Numbered from the stretch's first letter, positions 36,541 through 45,330 are shown. The stretch: DNA of 64,000 nt from Chitinophagaceae bacterium (GCA_016717285.1 JADKFU010000004.1:372001-436000), one strand, 5' to 3'. Notes: generated by a model from the sequence alone, not told the origin. Made by a program: numbers and translations.

Positions 36541-37531
36541 TTACCGGTGAAAAAATTCTGACCAACGCAATGTACATGCGTTTTGCACTTTTTCTAAACA
36601 AAGATTTTGGTGCACTAATATTTGTTCGGCGACAGCATGATCAACTTTTTGAAATTGAACACTTTGGTTGGCAGTTAGCTGAGCAAGCAATGGCAGATCG
36701 GCGGATATCACATTTGCAATACGCGGATATCCACCTGTTGTCTGATGATCGGCCATTAGGATGATTAACTGACCGTTTGGCAATAGCTGTATAGTTCCGT
36801 TCACTACCGCAGAGGAAACAAGTTCCTCCTGTTGCTGTTGCCTCAATGCTGCGCCGCGCAACCGATATCCCATTCTGTCACTTTGTGTGGTAATGAAAAA
36901 AAATGATTCGTTGATTGCAACCTTTGACGCTGATGTCAATAGGTTGTATTCAGGGCCTTCACAAATCCGGATGTGGTCTTTCGATGTATAAAAAATTTCG
37001 TGATCTGCCTGCCATGGAAGTAAGCGTACATCGTTTTTTCCAGTCAGTGAACTGTAATCGTATTGCTGATTAAAATGAAGTTGATCATTAAGTTGCAGAC
37101 TTCTTCCTTCCATTCCTCCTGCATTCGCTTTCAGATGCGTACTGTAACTCTTCAACCATTGTTGCAGCTTAAATCCACCATGCACAGCCAGGTAACATCG
37201 AGCGCCTTCGACCTTTCTTTTGAATTGCAGCGCAGAATATTTTCGGATCACCACCGGTGTATAAAGCGGTACAGGCTGATCATTTATTGTTGCGCTGAAA
37301 TCTGCGCCACCCAAAGCAAACAAGGCATCCTCTTCAAACAAATAAGTGCTTGCCGGAAAATGCATCTCGATAACGGCTTCATCACGTTTGTTTCCTGCAA
37401 CAATATTTGCGAGTTGTGCTGCCAGTGCATCCATCACACCTCCGGGATTAATACCGAGATGCTGAAAACCATATCGTCCTTGTATCCTGAACAGTATCCA
37501 ATATACCTTTACTGATGATGCGGAGACTCAT
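36541..37531 (-). CDS. pxpC: 5-oxoprolinase subunit C, with an N-terminal frameshift
   Basis: The true start is the ATG at 37531, which overlaps the pxpB stop in ATGA and begins SLRIISKGILDTVQDT, the family's N-terminus. Near 37480 one extra base (an A in ACAAGG on the minus strand) throws the frame. The next residues of the family, GRYGFQHLGINPGGVMDALA, are in the +1-shifted frame that stays open to 36541. As written, translation from 37531 stops after 27 codons. Internal starts near 37437 would lose a conserved segment. The rest (~298 residues) is intact: RKYSALQFKRKVEGARCYLAVHGG, MGYRLRG, GTIQLLPNGQLIILMADHQTTGGYPRI. It is the biotin-dependent-carboxyltransferase-like partner of PxpB. The frameshift is either an assembly error or a lesion. 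Confidence 0.88.
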
Positions 37532-38352
37532 GAGCTATGATGCGTTGTTTCCACGCGGCGATTATTAAATTCCTGCAATGAAATGCTGACAAACTGCACA
37601 CGGTCGCCCGGCTCAAGTAAAACAGCATTTTGTCTTTTTGCATCAAACATCTTTAAAGGAGTTTGCCCGATGATGTTCCAGCCGCCCGGCGAATCGAGCG
37701 GATAGATTCCTGTTTGCATGCCTGCCAGGCCAACGCTTCCACTAAGTACCAGCGGAGCAGGCATTTCCTTCCTCGGTACCGCGATACGTTCATTTGTTTT
37801 TCCCATGTAAGCAAAGCCCGGCAAAAAACCGATCATATAAACACGATAAATTTTATCGCAATGCAATTGAATGATTTCTTCTGCTGCTAAATTTGTTTTT
37901 GCTGAAACCAAATTCAAATCCGGAGCAAGTGTTTGGTGATAACAAACCGGAATTTTTATAACGGCTGCCGGCATTTCTTTTTTAACAGGCATATTTTTGA
38001 TGGATTGTTCTAAAATATTTTTGAAGAACGTGTAATTACCTGAAAAATCTTCCTGCAGTGCGGCATGCAACGGATCATAAACAATAGTAAGCGAGCTGTA
38101 GCAGGGAATAATATCCCGTACACCGGAAATGCTTTGCTGTTGCAGCAAATGAAACAGCGCGATCACCTGCTTATTGATGGTTTCATCTATTAAATTTCCA
38201 AAATCAATGGTAATAGCTGATTCGCCCAATGCATTAATTTTGTAATCCTGTTTCAAGTGCTTTTTGCTTTCAACGAAGATAGTACTCTCCTGAACGCTGC
38301 ATACCCAACTAAAGAGGAAACCCGCACAAAATCTTTTAACATGAATATTCAT
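37528..38352 (-). CDS. pxpB: 5-oxoprolinase subunit B (KipI family)
   Basis: A 274-residue frame. The family N-terminus begins near DYKINALGESAITIDFGN, about 35 residues in; a TTG at 38256 just before it (242 residues) is a possible real start. Conserved motifs: IPVCY, YRVYMIGFLPGFAYMG, VPRKEMPAPLVLSGSVGLAGMQTGIYPLDSPGGWNIIGQTPLKMFD and LLEPGDRVQF. It forms the catalytic complex with PxpC. Its stop overlaps the pxpC start by four bases (ATGA), so the two are translationally coupled. It is the first gene of the operon. Confidence 0.9.
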   Translation of the reverse strand: MNIHVKRFCAGFLFSWVCSVQESTIFVESKKHLKQDYKINALGESAITIDFGNLIDETINKQVIALFHLLQQQSISGVRDIIPCYSSLTIVYDPLHAALQEDFSGNYTFFKNILEQSIKNMPVKKEMPAAVIKIPVCYHQTLAPDLNLVSAKTNLAAEEIIQLHCDKIYRVYMIGFLPGFAYMGKTNERIAVPRKEMPAPLVLSGSVGLAGMQTGIYPLDSPGGWNIIGQTPLKMFDAKRQNAVLLEPGDRVQFVSISLQEFNNRRVETTHHSS

Positions 38353-38407
38353 GTTTCCATTATCACATTTTTTTTACAGCCATCTGAAACTGCAGTAGAT
38401 TCACATC

Positions 38408-38794
38408 ATGCATTCCATTGAACTTTTTATGTTCGATCTTCCAAAACATGAACAGGAAATCTGTTTTTGCCTGCGGGAAATTGTCCTGCAATCAGCTCCT
38501 GATTTCGACGAACAATTTTCTTACGGTGTTCCCTATTATTTCCGGAACCGGAGCGTTTGCTGTTTATGGCCCGCATCTGCTAAAGGCGGACCGAAGCGTG
38601 GTGTATTTCTGGGCTTTTGCCAGGGAAATTTGTTATCGAATGAGCAGGGCATTATTGAAATGGGAAACCGTAAACGATTTGGCCTGATCCGGTTCTTTGA
38701 TGTAAAGGAAATCAATCAGGCATTGATCTATGAGATTTTACAGGAAGCGATATTGGTGGATGATGGATTGAGAAAATTAAAACGGCGAAACTAG
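38408..38794 (+). CDS. DUF1801 (YdhG-like) protein
   Basis: A 128-residue cytoplasmic protein. The pattern MFDLPKHEQEICFCLREIVLQSAPDFDEQFSYGVPYY followed by KGGPKRGVFLGFCQG and KRFGLIRFFDVKEIN matches the DUF1801/YdhG fold (IYD-like alpha/beta). The biochemical role is not known for this family. It stands alone, divergent from pxpB with a short 55-bp gap. Confidence 0.75.
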   Translation: MHSIELFMFDLPKHEQEICFCLREIVLQSAPDFDEQFSYGVPYYFRNRSVCCLWPASAKGGPKRGVFLGFCQGNLLSNEQGIIEMGNRKRFGLIRFFDVKEINQALIYEILQEAILVDDGLRKLKRRN

Positions 38795-39336
38795 AATGCT
38801 TAGAACTTCGACTCTTTCGATCCCTCAAACATTCGACTATTCGACAAACTCAGGGCCAGCAAGATCAGATTCCGCCGCCGGGTTATGCAGCCAGATTTAA
38901 ACGAAGAAAGCGGAACGGATCTGTTCGATCTGTTCCGCTTTCGCAATGTCAGAAACCGTAGCTTCTTTCATTACCCTGACCTTCGAACCCGTGCTTCATC
39001 TTGCGATGTTGCTGCTCCTTCTTTGCAGATGGAGGCCGTCTATTGCTATCCGACCGGATGTTTTAATCAGTGGAATAAATGTACATTCTAAAAGCACCTG
39101 AATGCAAATTTTAAGTGTTCATGTTTTGAACAAAATTTTAACACAGGTTATAAACAATTGTGGAGAACACGAATAATTGCTGGCTTGAGACTAATTTTAT
39201 TTGAGTGTTAACTGGCGGTAAAATAACGGCAGCGTTTGCAGCAGGAAATAACAATAATGCTACTCGGGATGAACTTGTGAAAGTTTACTTCACTGCGCAT
39301 TCATTTTTCAGGCAGTACATTTAAAATTTCAATACT
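38795..39336. other. 542-bp gene-poor region with a long hairpin
   Basis: An inverted repeat at 38906-38942 has 16-base arms (gaaagcggaacggatc against gatctgttccgctttc) with one internal mismatch. A degenerate REP-like word (attcgacaaactcaggg, 38839-38855) lies before it. A 68-codon plus frame (38885-39091) spans the hairpin but has no family resemblance that I can verify. I find no tRNA. A structured RNA or dispersed repeat is possible. Confidence 0.45.
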
Positions 39337-39789
39337 TCAGAGAATTTTCTTTTCAAAGCAAACACTGTAATCCATTCGCGCATATTGTCCGTAGTTGGGA
39401 ATAATCATATAGCCGTTTTTTTTATAGAGTGCAATTGCCTCGGGTTGATTTTTTCCGGTTTCTAAAATGCATTTTTCGCTGAATAATTCAGCCACCCACT
39501 TTTCCAATTCCTTTAAAATATTAGAAGCAATTCCTTTTCCTCTTGCTTCAGGAATTACATACATTCGCTTAACTTCCATCACTTTGGATTCATATTCCCT
39601 AATAGCCCCGCAACCGACTGCAATATCACCATTGTAAGCTACCAACACATTCTTAATTGTATTAGTCTTATTAAACTGAGCATAAAATGCATGATCGGCT
39701 CCGTCTCTTATTGCCAGATCAGCATCCAGTTGTTTTACGAGTTCAATGAAATCCTTATTGTCAGAATCTGTTCTGATTATTTTAATCAT
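39337..39789 (-). CDS. GNAT-family N-acetyltransferase
   Basis: A 150-residue cytoplasmic protein with the GNAT fold. Beta4 reads KVMEVKRMYVIPEARGKGIASNILKELEKW, with the acetyl-CoA pyrophosphate loop R-G-K-G-I-A. The later stretch ILETGKNQPEAIALYKKNGY is the typical C-terminal motif. The substrate cannot be told from sequence. It is transcribed alone, divergent from the gene at 39997. Confidence 0.88.
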   Translation of the reverse strand: MIKIIRTDSDNKDFIELVKQLDADLAIRDGADHAFYAQFNKTNTIKNVLVAYNGDIAVGCGAIREYESKVMEVKRMYVIPEARGKGIASNILKELEKWVAELFSEKCILETGKNQPEAIALYKKNGYMIIPNYGQYARMDYSVCFEKKIL

Positions 39790-39875
39790 CAGTATTTTGA
39801 TTTGTGTTTTGTTGTTTGGCCAAAGTAATATTTCATCTGATGAATTGATGCTTAATCCTCATTTGCCTTCAACTT

Positions 39876-39902
39876 AGTTAAAGTGAGTTAAATTCAGTTA
39901 AA
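39876..39902. promoter_or_regulatory. three AGTTAAA direct repeats at 10-bp spacing
   Basis: agttaaa occurs at 39876, 39886 and 39896, exactly one helical turn apart, in the divergent region between the acetyltransferase and the coiled-coil protein. A -7-like box TAACTTTT lies at 39971-39978 before the start at 39997. In-phase direct repeats suit an OmpR/PhoB-type regulator. Confidence 0.5.
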
Positions 39903-39996
39903 GTTATTCCGATATGTTAAGACTTTCTGCCGGTGGCACAGGAATTGAAAAACAGGCGCCTGTTCTTACATAACTTTTAACTAAAAAACGAAACCC

Positions 39997-40470
39997 ATGA
40001 AAACAACAAGCGTAAAATTGATCTTTCTTTCTGTTGCAGTAAGTGGAATCCTTTCAATGAATGCAGCAGCGCAAACGAGTTCTTCTTCCAAAACAAAGGA
40101 ACAAAAAACAACGACTTCCACGGACGTAAAAAAATCGGCACCGAAGGATGCCAAAAAGGAAGAATTTACGAAACACCTGAATGAAATACAAACGAAGGTG
40201 AAGGAACTCTCTGCAAAAGCAGCTACCGAAAATAATGCGGAACTCACTACGGAAGCAAACAAGCTGAATACAATGGTGAATGACTACAAATCAAAGCTCG
40301 ACCGTTACGACAGCACACCCGCATCACAACATGACCAGTATGTGCAGGGGATGGAAAAGGATTGGGACGCCATCAATACACAGCACAAAAAAGTGGAAAG
40401 CATGTATAATAAGCTGCATTCAAACAAGATGGAGAAGACCACTCCGAAAGAAGCTGCCACACCCAAATGA
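39997..40470 (+). CDS. secreted lysine-rich coiled-coil protein
   Basis: A 157-residue protein. The signal peptide (MKTTSVKLIFLSVAVSGILSMNAAAQ) is followed by a Ser/Thr/Lys-rich linker. Helical heptad-like segments follow (EEFTKHLNEIQTKVKELSAKAATENN ... LTTEANKLNTMVNDYKSKLDRY), then a polar tail. No enzymatic motif and no named family that I recognise. It is probably periplasmic, and a structural or stress role is conceivable. It stands alone with a strong terminator directly after it. Confidence 0.7.
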   Translation: MKTTSVKLIFLSVAVSGILSMNAAAQTSSSSKTKEQKTTTSTDVKKSAPKDAKKEEFTKHLNEIQTKVKELSAKAATENNAELTTEANKLNTMVNDYKSKLDRYDSTPASQHDQYVQGMEKDWDAINTQHKKVESMYNKLHSNKMEKTTPKEAATPK

Positions 40471-40492
40471 GCAAGGATTAACCGCTTCAGTG

Positions 40493-40525
40493 AAAATGCC
40501 TTCCTGCAATACAGGAAGGCATTTT
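40493..40525 (+). terminator. strong rho-independent terminator
   Basis: A 14-bp perfect stem, aaaatgccttcctg/caggaaggcatttt, with a five-base loop, followed by gattttt. It ends the coiled-coil gene. Confidence 0.88.
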
Positions 40526-40610
40526 GATTTTTATACGAACATGCATTCACGTTTAATTGGTCACTTTATCAAAGCAAGAAACAATACTTGCTGTTTCATT
40601 CGAAAGAGGC

Positions 40611-41561
40611 TCATTTTCCATGTGGTTGTAAAGAGGGAATCGGCTGTCCGTCGCGCACATATTTATCAAGAAAATTTTTTACTGCCTGATTAACTTCATC
40701 AAAATGTTCTATCAGGCTATGTTGTCCTCCTTCAAAAAATTCAAAACGCAGCGGATGTTTTATTTCATATAATTTATTTACCATTTCGAGTTGTTCTTCC
40801 GGCGACACTCTCCAGTCTGCACTGCCAGTTAACAATAAAAGCGGTGTTGTCATGCAAATTCTGTCTGCCCAGTATACGGCGCTGCGTGTTTTTAAAACGG
40901 AGTCTTTGTTTTGCAGGTATCCGGGAGCCAATTCCATAAATACCGAATCCATTTCCGGCCTCTTTTTCGTTTGTATAAATCCATCTGCCATGCCTGAACC
41001 AACAATCGCTGCTTTGATTTTGTTTGTTTTAGTCAATGCGAGATACGTCATCATTCCTCCACGGCTCCATCCCCACATGCCGATTCTTGAAGTGTCCGCT
41101 TTATCAATTGCTGACAAGCAGGGTATCAAGTTCAAAATATCATTCACATCTTTTCCGCCAAATTCTTCTTTGCCTTCGCTGCCGCCATTTCCTCTGTACT
41201 GACTGGCAATACAAACGTAACCCCAGCCGGCAGTCAAAGCAAGAAATCGAATCAATTGTCCGTCAGTCAACGCGCCAAATTCCCGGTTGCCGCCACGATT
41301 ATAAATTATTGCCGGATATTTTCCGGCCTTTTTTGGAACCGCTAAATACCCTTTTACTTTTAAACCGTCTGACAAATAAGTGATGCTGAAAAAATCTATT
41401 GAGTTAATAATTGCGTTCAGATCAGGTATATTTTTTATCCACTTTTTAATTGAACTGTCAGCAATAGTGTAAGGTGTTTGACTTACTATTTTTCCATCTT
41501 GAGAATGAGCAGTCAGCGTGAGAAGGAGGAAACATAACAGGAGATAAATTTTATTATTCAT
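40611..41561 (-). CDS. secreted alpha/beta hydrolase, S9/dienelactone-hydrolase type
   Basis: A 316-residue protein with a signal peptide (MNNKIYLLLCFLLLTLTAHSQ). It shows an alpha/beta hydrolase core of the prolyl-oligopeptidase-like kind. The oxyanion region is YNRGGNREFG, the nucleophile Ser sits in GMWGWSRGG, the Asp in LLTGSADWRVSP and the His in EGGQHSLIEHF. There is no N-terminal propeller, so it is not a full prolyl oligopeptidase; a small peptidase, esterase or lactonase is possible. It is probably exported to the periplasm and stands alone. Confidence 0.85.
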   Translation of the reverse strand: MNNKIYLLLCFLLLTLTAHSQDGKIVSQTPYTIADSSIKKWIKNIPDLNAIINSIDFFSITYLSDGLKVKGYLAVPKKAGKYPAIIYNRGGNREFGALTDGQLIRFLALTAGWGYVCIASQYRGNGGSEGKEEFGGKDVNDILNLIPCLSAIDKADTSRIGMWGWSRGGMMTYLALTKTNKIKAAIVGSGMADGFIQTKKRPEMDSVFMELAPGYLQNKDSVLKTRSAVYWADRICMTTPLLLLTGSADWRVSPEEQLEMVNKLYEIKHPLRFEFFEGGQHSLIEHFDEVNQAVKNFLDKYVRDGQPIPSLQPHGK

Positions 41562-41658
41562 CAGCTCTAAAGTTTCGTTGAAAGACCATGTACTCGTTCA
41601 AAAGGAGATTTAAACCGCGCTTTCCGGTTACAAACCATAACTTAATCTTAATTGAATC

Positions 41659-43116
41659 TCAATTATCATACAACGTCTCCTTCGGCTCTATCCATAATAC
41701 AGAGTTGCCGGTGCCATATTCGTTTTCATCATACAGCGGGTTGTCGGGATCTATGATCCAGTTGCCATCCACTACAAACTTGTAAGTATATTTTCCCGCA
41801 GGAAGAAATACGGAATTCGACCATACACCATCTTTCTTTTGCATCGGATAGCCGGGCTTTAACCAGTTGTTGAAGCTGCCGCTTACGAAGACTTCTTTTG
41901 CATTTGGATATTTCTTTAATATAAAAGTATAATTGGCCTGCACAGTACGGATAGAGTTCACGATGTCGCCACTTCCGGTGTTTAGCGGATTGTCAGGATC
42001 CGTAATCCATTGTCCGTCCACGATAAATTTATATTCATAGGTTCCGGGACGCAGCACATAAGGAATTTGCCATCCTGTTGCTGTTTTAGTCATGGAGAGC
42101 TCCTGCGTATTCCATGCATTAAAGTTTCCACTCAGTATTACACTCTTTGCACCGGTGTAACCTTTTAAAGTAAAGAACAAGGTATCACCAAGGCTCATGA
42201 AGGAATTAAAGTTGCCTTTGCCATCAGGACGGGTGACTTTATTATTTGGATCGAGCATCCACTCTTTGTCAACAATAAATTTATAAGCATGTGTGCCTTC
42301 GTTCAGGTACATCGGCAGTCGCCATCCTGTTGCCATCCGCTGCATCACCAGTTCCTTTTCATTCCAATTATTGAAACTTCCTACCAGCAACACTTTCTTT
42401 GCATCGATATGTCCAGCCAGTGTAAAGACATAGTTGTAATGAAAATAAGCAGAGTTATAACCACCATTGCCGTCACCTTCGCGTTTGTTGTTATTTGCAT
42501 CGTAGATCCATTGGCCGTCGGCAATAAATTTGTAGAGATATTTTCCGGGCTTTAATTTTTGTATGGCCACCCAACCACTGTCAGTGTGTTGCATGTTGAT
42601 GCCATTCGTACTCCAGTTATTGAAGTTACCACTCAGGTAGACGTGCGATGCCTGCGCATATCCGCGCAGCAGAAATACCGTTTCGTCTTTTTTCGGATTT
42701 TCAAATACCGTGGGAGCAGCTTTGAAACTGTTGACACCATATTCTACCGGCACAGGGTAACCGGGCGTTCCGGCAATTGCCTTCGGATGTTCGATGTAGA
42801 TGGGTTGTTGCCCCCAATTAATGGAAGTTCCATTGTCAAGAGGCTTCGCGATTTCAACCACATTTTTATCGCTATGATGAATCGTCCATCCTTCTTTTGC
42901 AAGCTGACCGATGTTTTGAAAATTCCATAAGCTATCTTCTTTTAACCCAAAATAGCTTAGGAGTTTGGTAAGGTCTTCTGTTGCCTGTTTATCAAACCTC
43001 ACGATCATCATCCCGTTTTCAATGCGCAACGATTCATTGTTCTGTGCACTTGCCTGCATTGGGTTCAATAACAAAAGAAAGAGCAATACGATAAAAAAGC
43101 CCGTCAAGTCGCGCAT
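41659..43116 (-). CDS. secreted protein with four CBM48/AMPK-type glycogen-binding modules
   Basis: A protein of about 485 residues. The signal peptide begins at 43116 (MRDLTGFFIVLLFLLLLNPMQASAQ). An earlier ATG at 43221 overlaps the stop of the protease gene in ATGA, so initiation there with a 35-residue extension cannot be excluded. After ~150 residues come four E-set/CBM48-like modules with the marks VYLSGNFNNW, VLLVGSFNNW, VILSGNFNAW and VFVSGSFNNW, each followed by YKFIVDGQWIxDPxN-type strands. No glycosidase domain is present. It may bind starch or glycogen-like glucan outside the cytoplasm; the carbohydrate specificity is inference. Confidence 0.82.
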   Translation of the reverse strand: MRDLTGFFIVLLFLLLLNPMQASAQNNESLRIENGMMIVRFDKQATEDLTKLLSYFGLKEDSLWNFQNIGQLAKEGWTIHHSDKNVVEIAKPLDNGTSINWGQQPIYIEHPKAIAGTPGYPVPVEYGVNSFKAAPTVFENPKKDETVFLLRGYAQASHVYLSGNFNNWSTNGINMQHTDSGWVAIQKLKPGKYLYKFIADGQWIYDANNNKREGDGNGGYNSAYFHYNYVFTLAGHIDAKKVLLVGSFNNWNEKELVMQRMATGWRLPMYLNEGTHAYKFIVDKEWMLDPNNKVTRPDGKGNFNSFMSLGDTLFFTLKGYTGAKSVILSGNFNAWNTQELSMTKTATGWQIPYVLRPGTYEYKFIVDGQWITDPDNPLNTGSGDIVNSIRTVQANYTFILKKYPNAKEVFVSGSFNNWLKPGYPMQKKDGVWSNSVFLPAGKYTYKFVVDGNWIIDPDNPLYDENEYGTGNSVLWIEPKETLYDN

Positions 43117-43217
43117 TGCATGCATAAATAATTCAGGTATTCCAATGCTGCCTGCAGGCAACTTCACAGCATTCGATTTTCCATCAGCGTGCACACATTG
43201 ATATGACGGAAGATGTC

Positions 43218-44240
43218 TCATTGCTGTTTTATGTTATAAAAATACATTGTTAATTGCTTTTTCCTGAAATTAATAATTACCCTTCCTTCCGCCAGAAAGT
43301 TGTATCCTAATATGCCATCTATGTTTGTATTATAAACCATCTGAAGGCCTGCAAGTCCGGTGAGAATGGTTTGGGTGTTCAGAAATGCATGATCGCCGAT
43401 AGTCAATTCATCCAATTCACCACCAAACACTTCCACCCTTTGATTGCTCGTGCCTGTTAAAGAATTTCTGCTGGAAAGTTTGAAGTGTTGCAGTACTTTT
43501 TTTGGTGCTTCGTTGCCAAGTACATTTATTTCAGCACCTGTGTCAAGACAGTAGCGCAACTTATTTCCCCCGATAGAAGTATTAATGAAAATGATGTTGT
43601 TTTCTATTACAAATGGAATCTGGAGTCGCTGCTGCACTGAGGTTGTTGCACCTGTTGTTGCAATCCGGTCGCCCGATTTGTTGAGTTTGTACAAATACAA
43701 AACATTCCTGCTCACATCTATTTCCATTTCAAGGTCGCTGAATAAACTGGCACCTAAGAGCCCAAGAATCTTAACTCCTTTGCTGTCCTCGATATGTCCA
43801 AGACTCACCATATCCGCTTGTAGCGACTTGTAATAAAGTTCTTGTATGGTTAGACGGTTAATAACCGTTTTTGTAACCGCTGTGTTCATTCCACCTGTTA
43901 CACCACCTGCACTTGCACCGTCCTTACTTTTTCCTTTACGGAAATAGGTTTTGTTCAGTACGAGGTAAGGAGCGCCGGTGTCAACGATAAAGTTGCCGGT
44001 TACAGAATCAACAGTAGCTTCCACCAGCAAAAGATTTTCTGCTCTTTTAATCGGTACTACAAGCACTTCAAAATCTCCTTCTGGTTTTGAAAGGGTGTAT
44101 TGTTCCTGGTAAGATAAATTGGGTAAAGGAAAATTGGCGGCCAGAGTGAGTGATGGGTATAACAGCAACCACATGAATGCTAATGAGGCGAATAGTCGCT
44201 TAAACAGCAGGAAAATATTTGATGGGTGGTTAATCAGCAT
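43218..44240 (-). CDS. secreted aspartic protease with two retropepsin-like lobes
   Basis: A 340-residue exported protein with an N-terminal signal (RLFASLAFMWLLLYPSLTLAA). Two retropepsin-like lobes each have a DTGA active-site loop, D87 in FIVDTGAPYL and D233 in YCLDTGAEIN. Each also has a hydrophobic-hydrophobic-Gly element (ILGLLGASLF and IDGILGYNFL). Retropepsins normally need a dimer; here one chain supplies both aspartates, as in pepsins. There is no PDZ domain, unlike several Bacteroidota relatives. The stop overlaps the possible ATG of the CBM48 gene, so the two are probably coupled. The substrate is unknown. Confidence 0.82.
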   Translation of the reverse strand: MLINHPSNIFLLFKRLFASLAFMWLLLYPSLTLAANFPLPNLSYQEQYTLSKPEGDFEVLVVPIKRAENLLLVEATVDSVTGNFIVDTGAPYLVLNKTYFRKGKSKDGASAGGVTGGMNTAVTKTVINRLTIQELYYKSLQADMVSLGHIEDSKGVKILGLLGASLFSDLEMEIDVSRNVLYLYKLNKSGDRIATTGATTSVQQRLQIPFVIENNIIFINTSIGGNKLRYCLDTGAEINVLGNEAPKKVLQHFKLSSRNSLTGTSNQRVEVFGGELDELTIGDHAFLNTQTILTGLAGLQMVYNTNIDGILGYNFLAEGRVIINFRKKQLTMYFYNIKQQ

Positions 44241-44554
44241 TGTGAAACTAGCGGCGATCTTGACATTTGTTTTTCCTTATCAGGATAATCGGGTGGCAAT
44301 TGTGAACTGGTGATAGGACATGCAAAGATGATTTTATGTTACAAATGAGGAGCATTTTTTTAGCCGGTACCGGCAAAATTGAAGGCATTCATCTTTTCTA
44401 TTTGATGAGATGTTGAATGGTTACATGGCTAAATTGCCAAATAGTTGCTGCAAAGCCGGAGTGAATTGATGCATTGAATTTGTCGTCATTTCTATAAAAT
44501 CCGGAGCTTTATGACACTGTAAATTCCCCGTTTTTTATTTCAGCAAGAACCAAT
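44241..44554. other. intergenic region between protease and TetR genes
   Basis: A divergent region. Apart from the TetR promoter and operator at its right end I see no gene, RNA or strong repeat here. Confidence 0.5.
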
Positions 44555-44576
44555 TACTTTTGCTAACAAATGTTAG
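44555..44576 (+). promoter_or_regulatory. TetR promoter and auto-operator
   Basis: A perfect -7 box TACTTTTG (44555-44562) runs directly into the palindrome ctaacaaatgttag (44563-44576; arms ctaaca/tgttag), which would cover the transcription start 15 bases before the ATG. Its layout resembles the CNAACG-NN-CGTTNG operator reported for PaaR. Confidence 0.75.
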
Positions 44577-44582
44577 TCTACG

Positions 44583-45164
44583 ATGCCTAAAGACAAGACG
44601 ATCAAGCGGAAAGATCAGATTACACAGATCGCGCAGCATAAATTCAGGGAGAAAGGATATCGCGCTGTTTCGATGCGTGAACTGGCCGATCATGTAGGAA
44701 TAGAAGCGGCAAGTTTCTACAATCATTTCGATTCCAAAGAAAGCATTCTGAAAGAAATCTGCTTTCGTATGGCTGATGAATTTTTTAAAGGCATTGAAAA
44801 AGTCATCAACGAAGAAAAGCTTTCAGACAAGATTCTGGAAAAGGCTATTAAATCACACATCACCGTGATAACGGCCAACACAGATGCATCCGCTGTTTTC
44901 TTTCACGATTGGCGGTACATGAGTGAGCCTTTTCTCACAGAGTTCAAAACATTGCGCCGCAACTATGAGAATATTTTCCGTAAGATTATTAATGATGGAA
45001 TGAGTAATGGAACGTTCAATAAACTGGATGAAACATTTACGGTGCTTACCATTTTTTCATCCCTTAACTGGGTGTATGAGTGGTATGATCCTGCAGGAAA
45101 ATTCACGCCCGAACAAATCGCGGAAAACCTCTCCAAACTAATCCTTGACGGAATGAGAAAGTAA
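44583..45164 (+). CDS. TetR-family regulator of the phenylacetate genes (PaaR-like)
   Basis: A 193-residue protein. The N-terminal TetR helix-turn-helix reads ITQIAQHKFREKGYRAVSMRELADHVGIEAASFYNHFDSKESIL. The C-terminal ligand-binding domain is all-helical (SAVFFHDWRYMSEPFLTEFKTLRRNYENIF). It is immediately upstream of paaA-D on the same strand, and a palindromic site overlaps its own start, so autorepression is likely. Known PaaR proteins are relieved by phenylacetyl-CoA; that ligand is inferred here from context. Confidence 0.87.
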   Translation: MPKDKTIKRKDQITQIAQHKFREKGYRAVSMRELADHVGIEAASFYNHFDSKESILKEICFRMADEFFKGIEKVINEEKLSDKILEKAIKSHITVITANTDASAVFFHDWRYMSEPFLTEFKTLRRNYENIFRKIINDGMSNGTFNKLDETFTVLTIFSSLNWVYEWYDPAGKFTPEQIAENLSKLILDGMRK

Positions 45165-45330
45165 TTACCGCGCTGTTAAATAACCTTTGGCAGGGTACAT
45201 CCGGAGTAGCATGATTGTTATCGTCTGTTGCAAACCGTGCCAAAGCAGGCACCAAGTCAATCTTATCACAACACTACCACTACAAAAACCCTTCAAACTC
45301 TAAACCTTTTAAACCCTTCAAAATTTTCCC

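Noticed and set aside
38975..39050. tRNA-like T-arm word (ttcgaaccc)
   Set aside because: No acceptor stem, D-arm or anticodon arm could be folded around it on either strand.
39148..39167. DnaA-box-like words TTATAAACA and TGTGGAGAA
   Set aside because: Only two imperfect boxes, no AT-rich unwinding element or dnaA/dnaN/gidA neighbours, so not called an origin.
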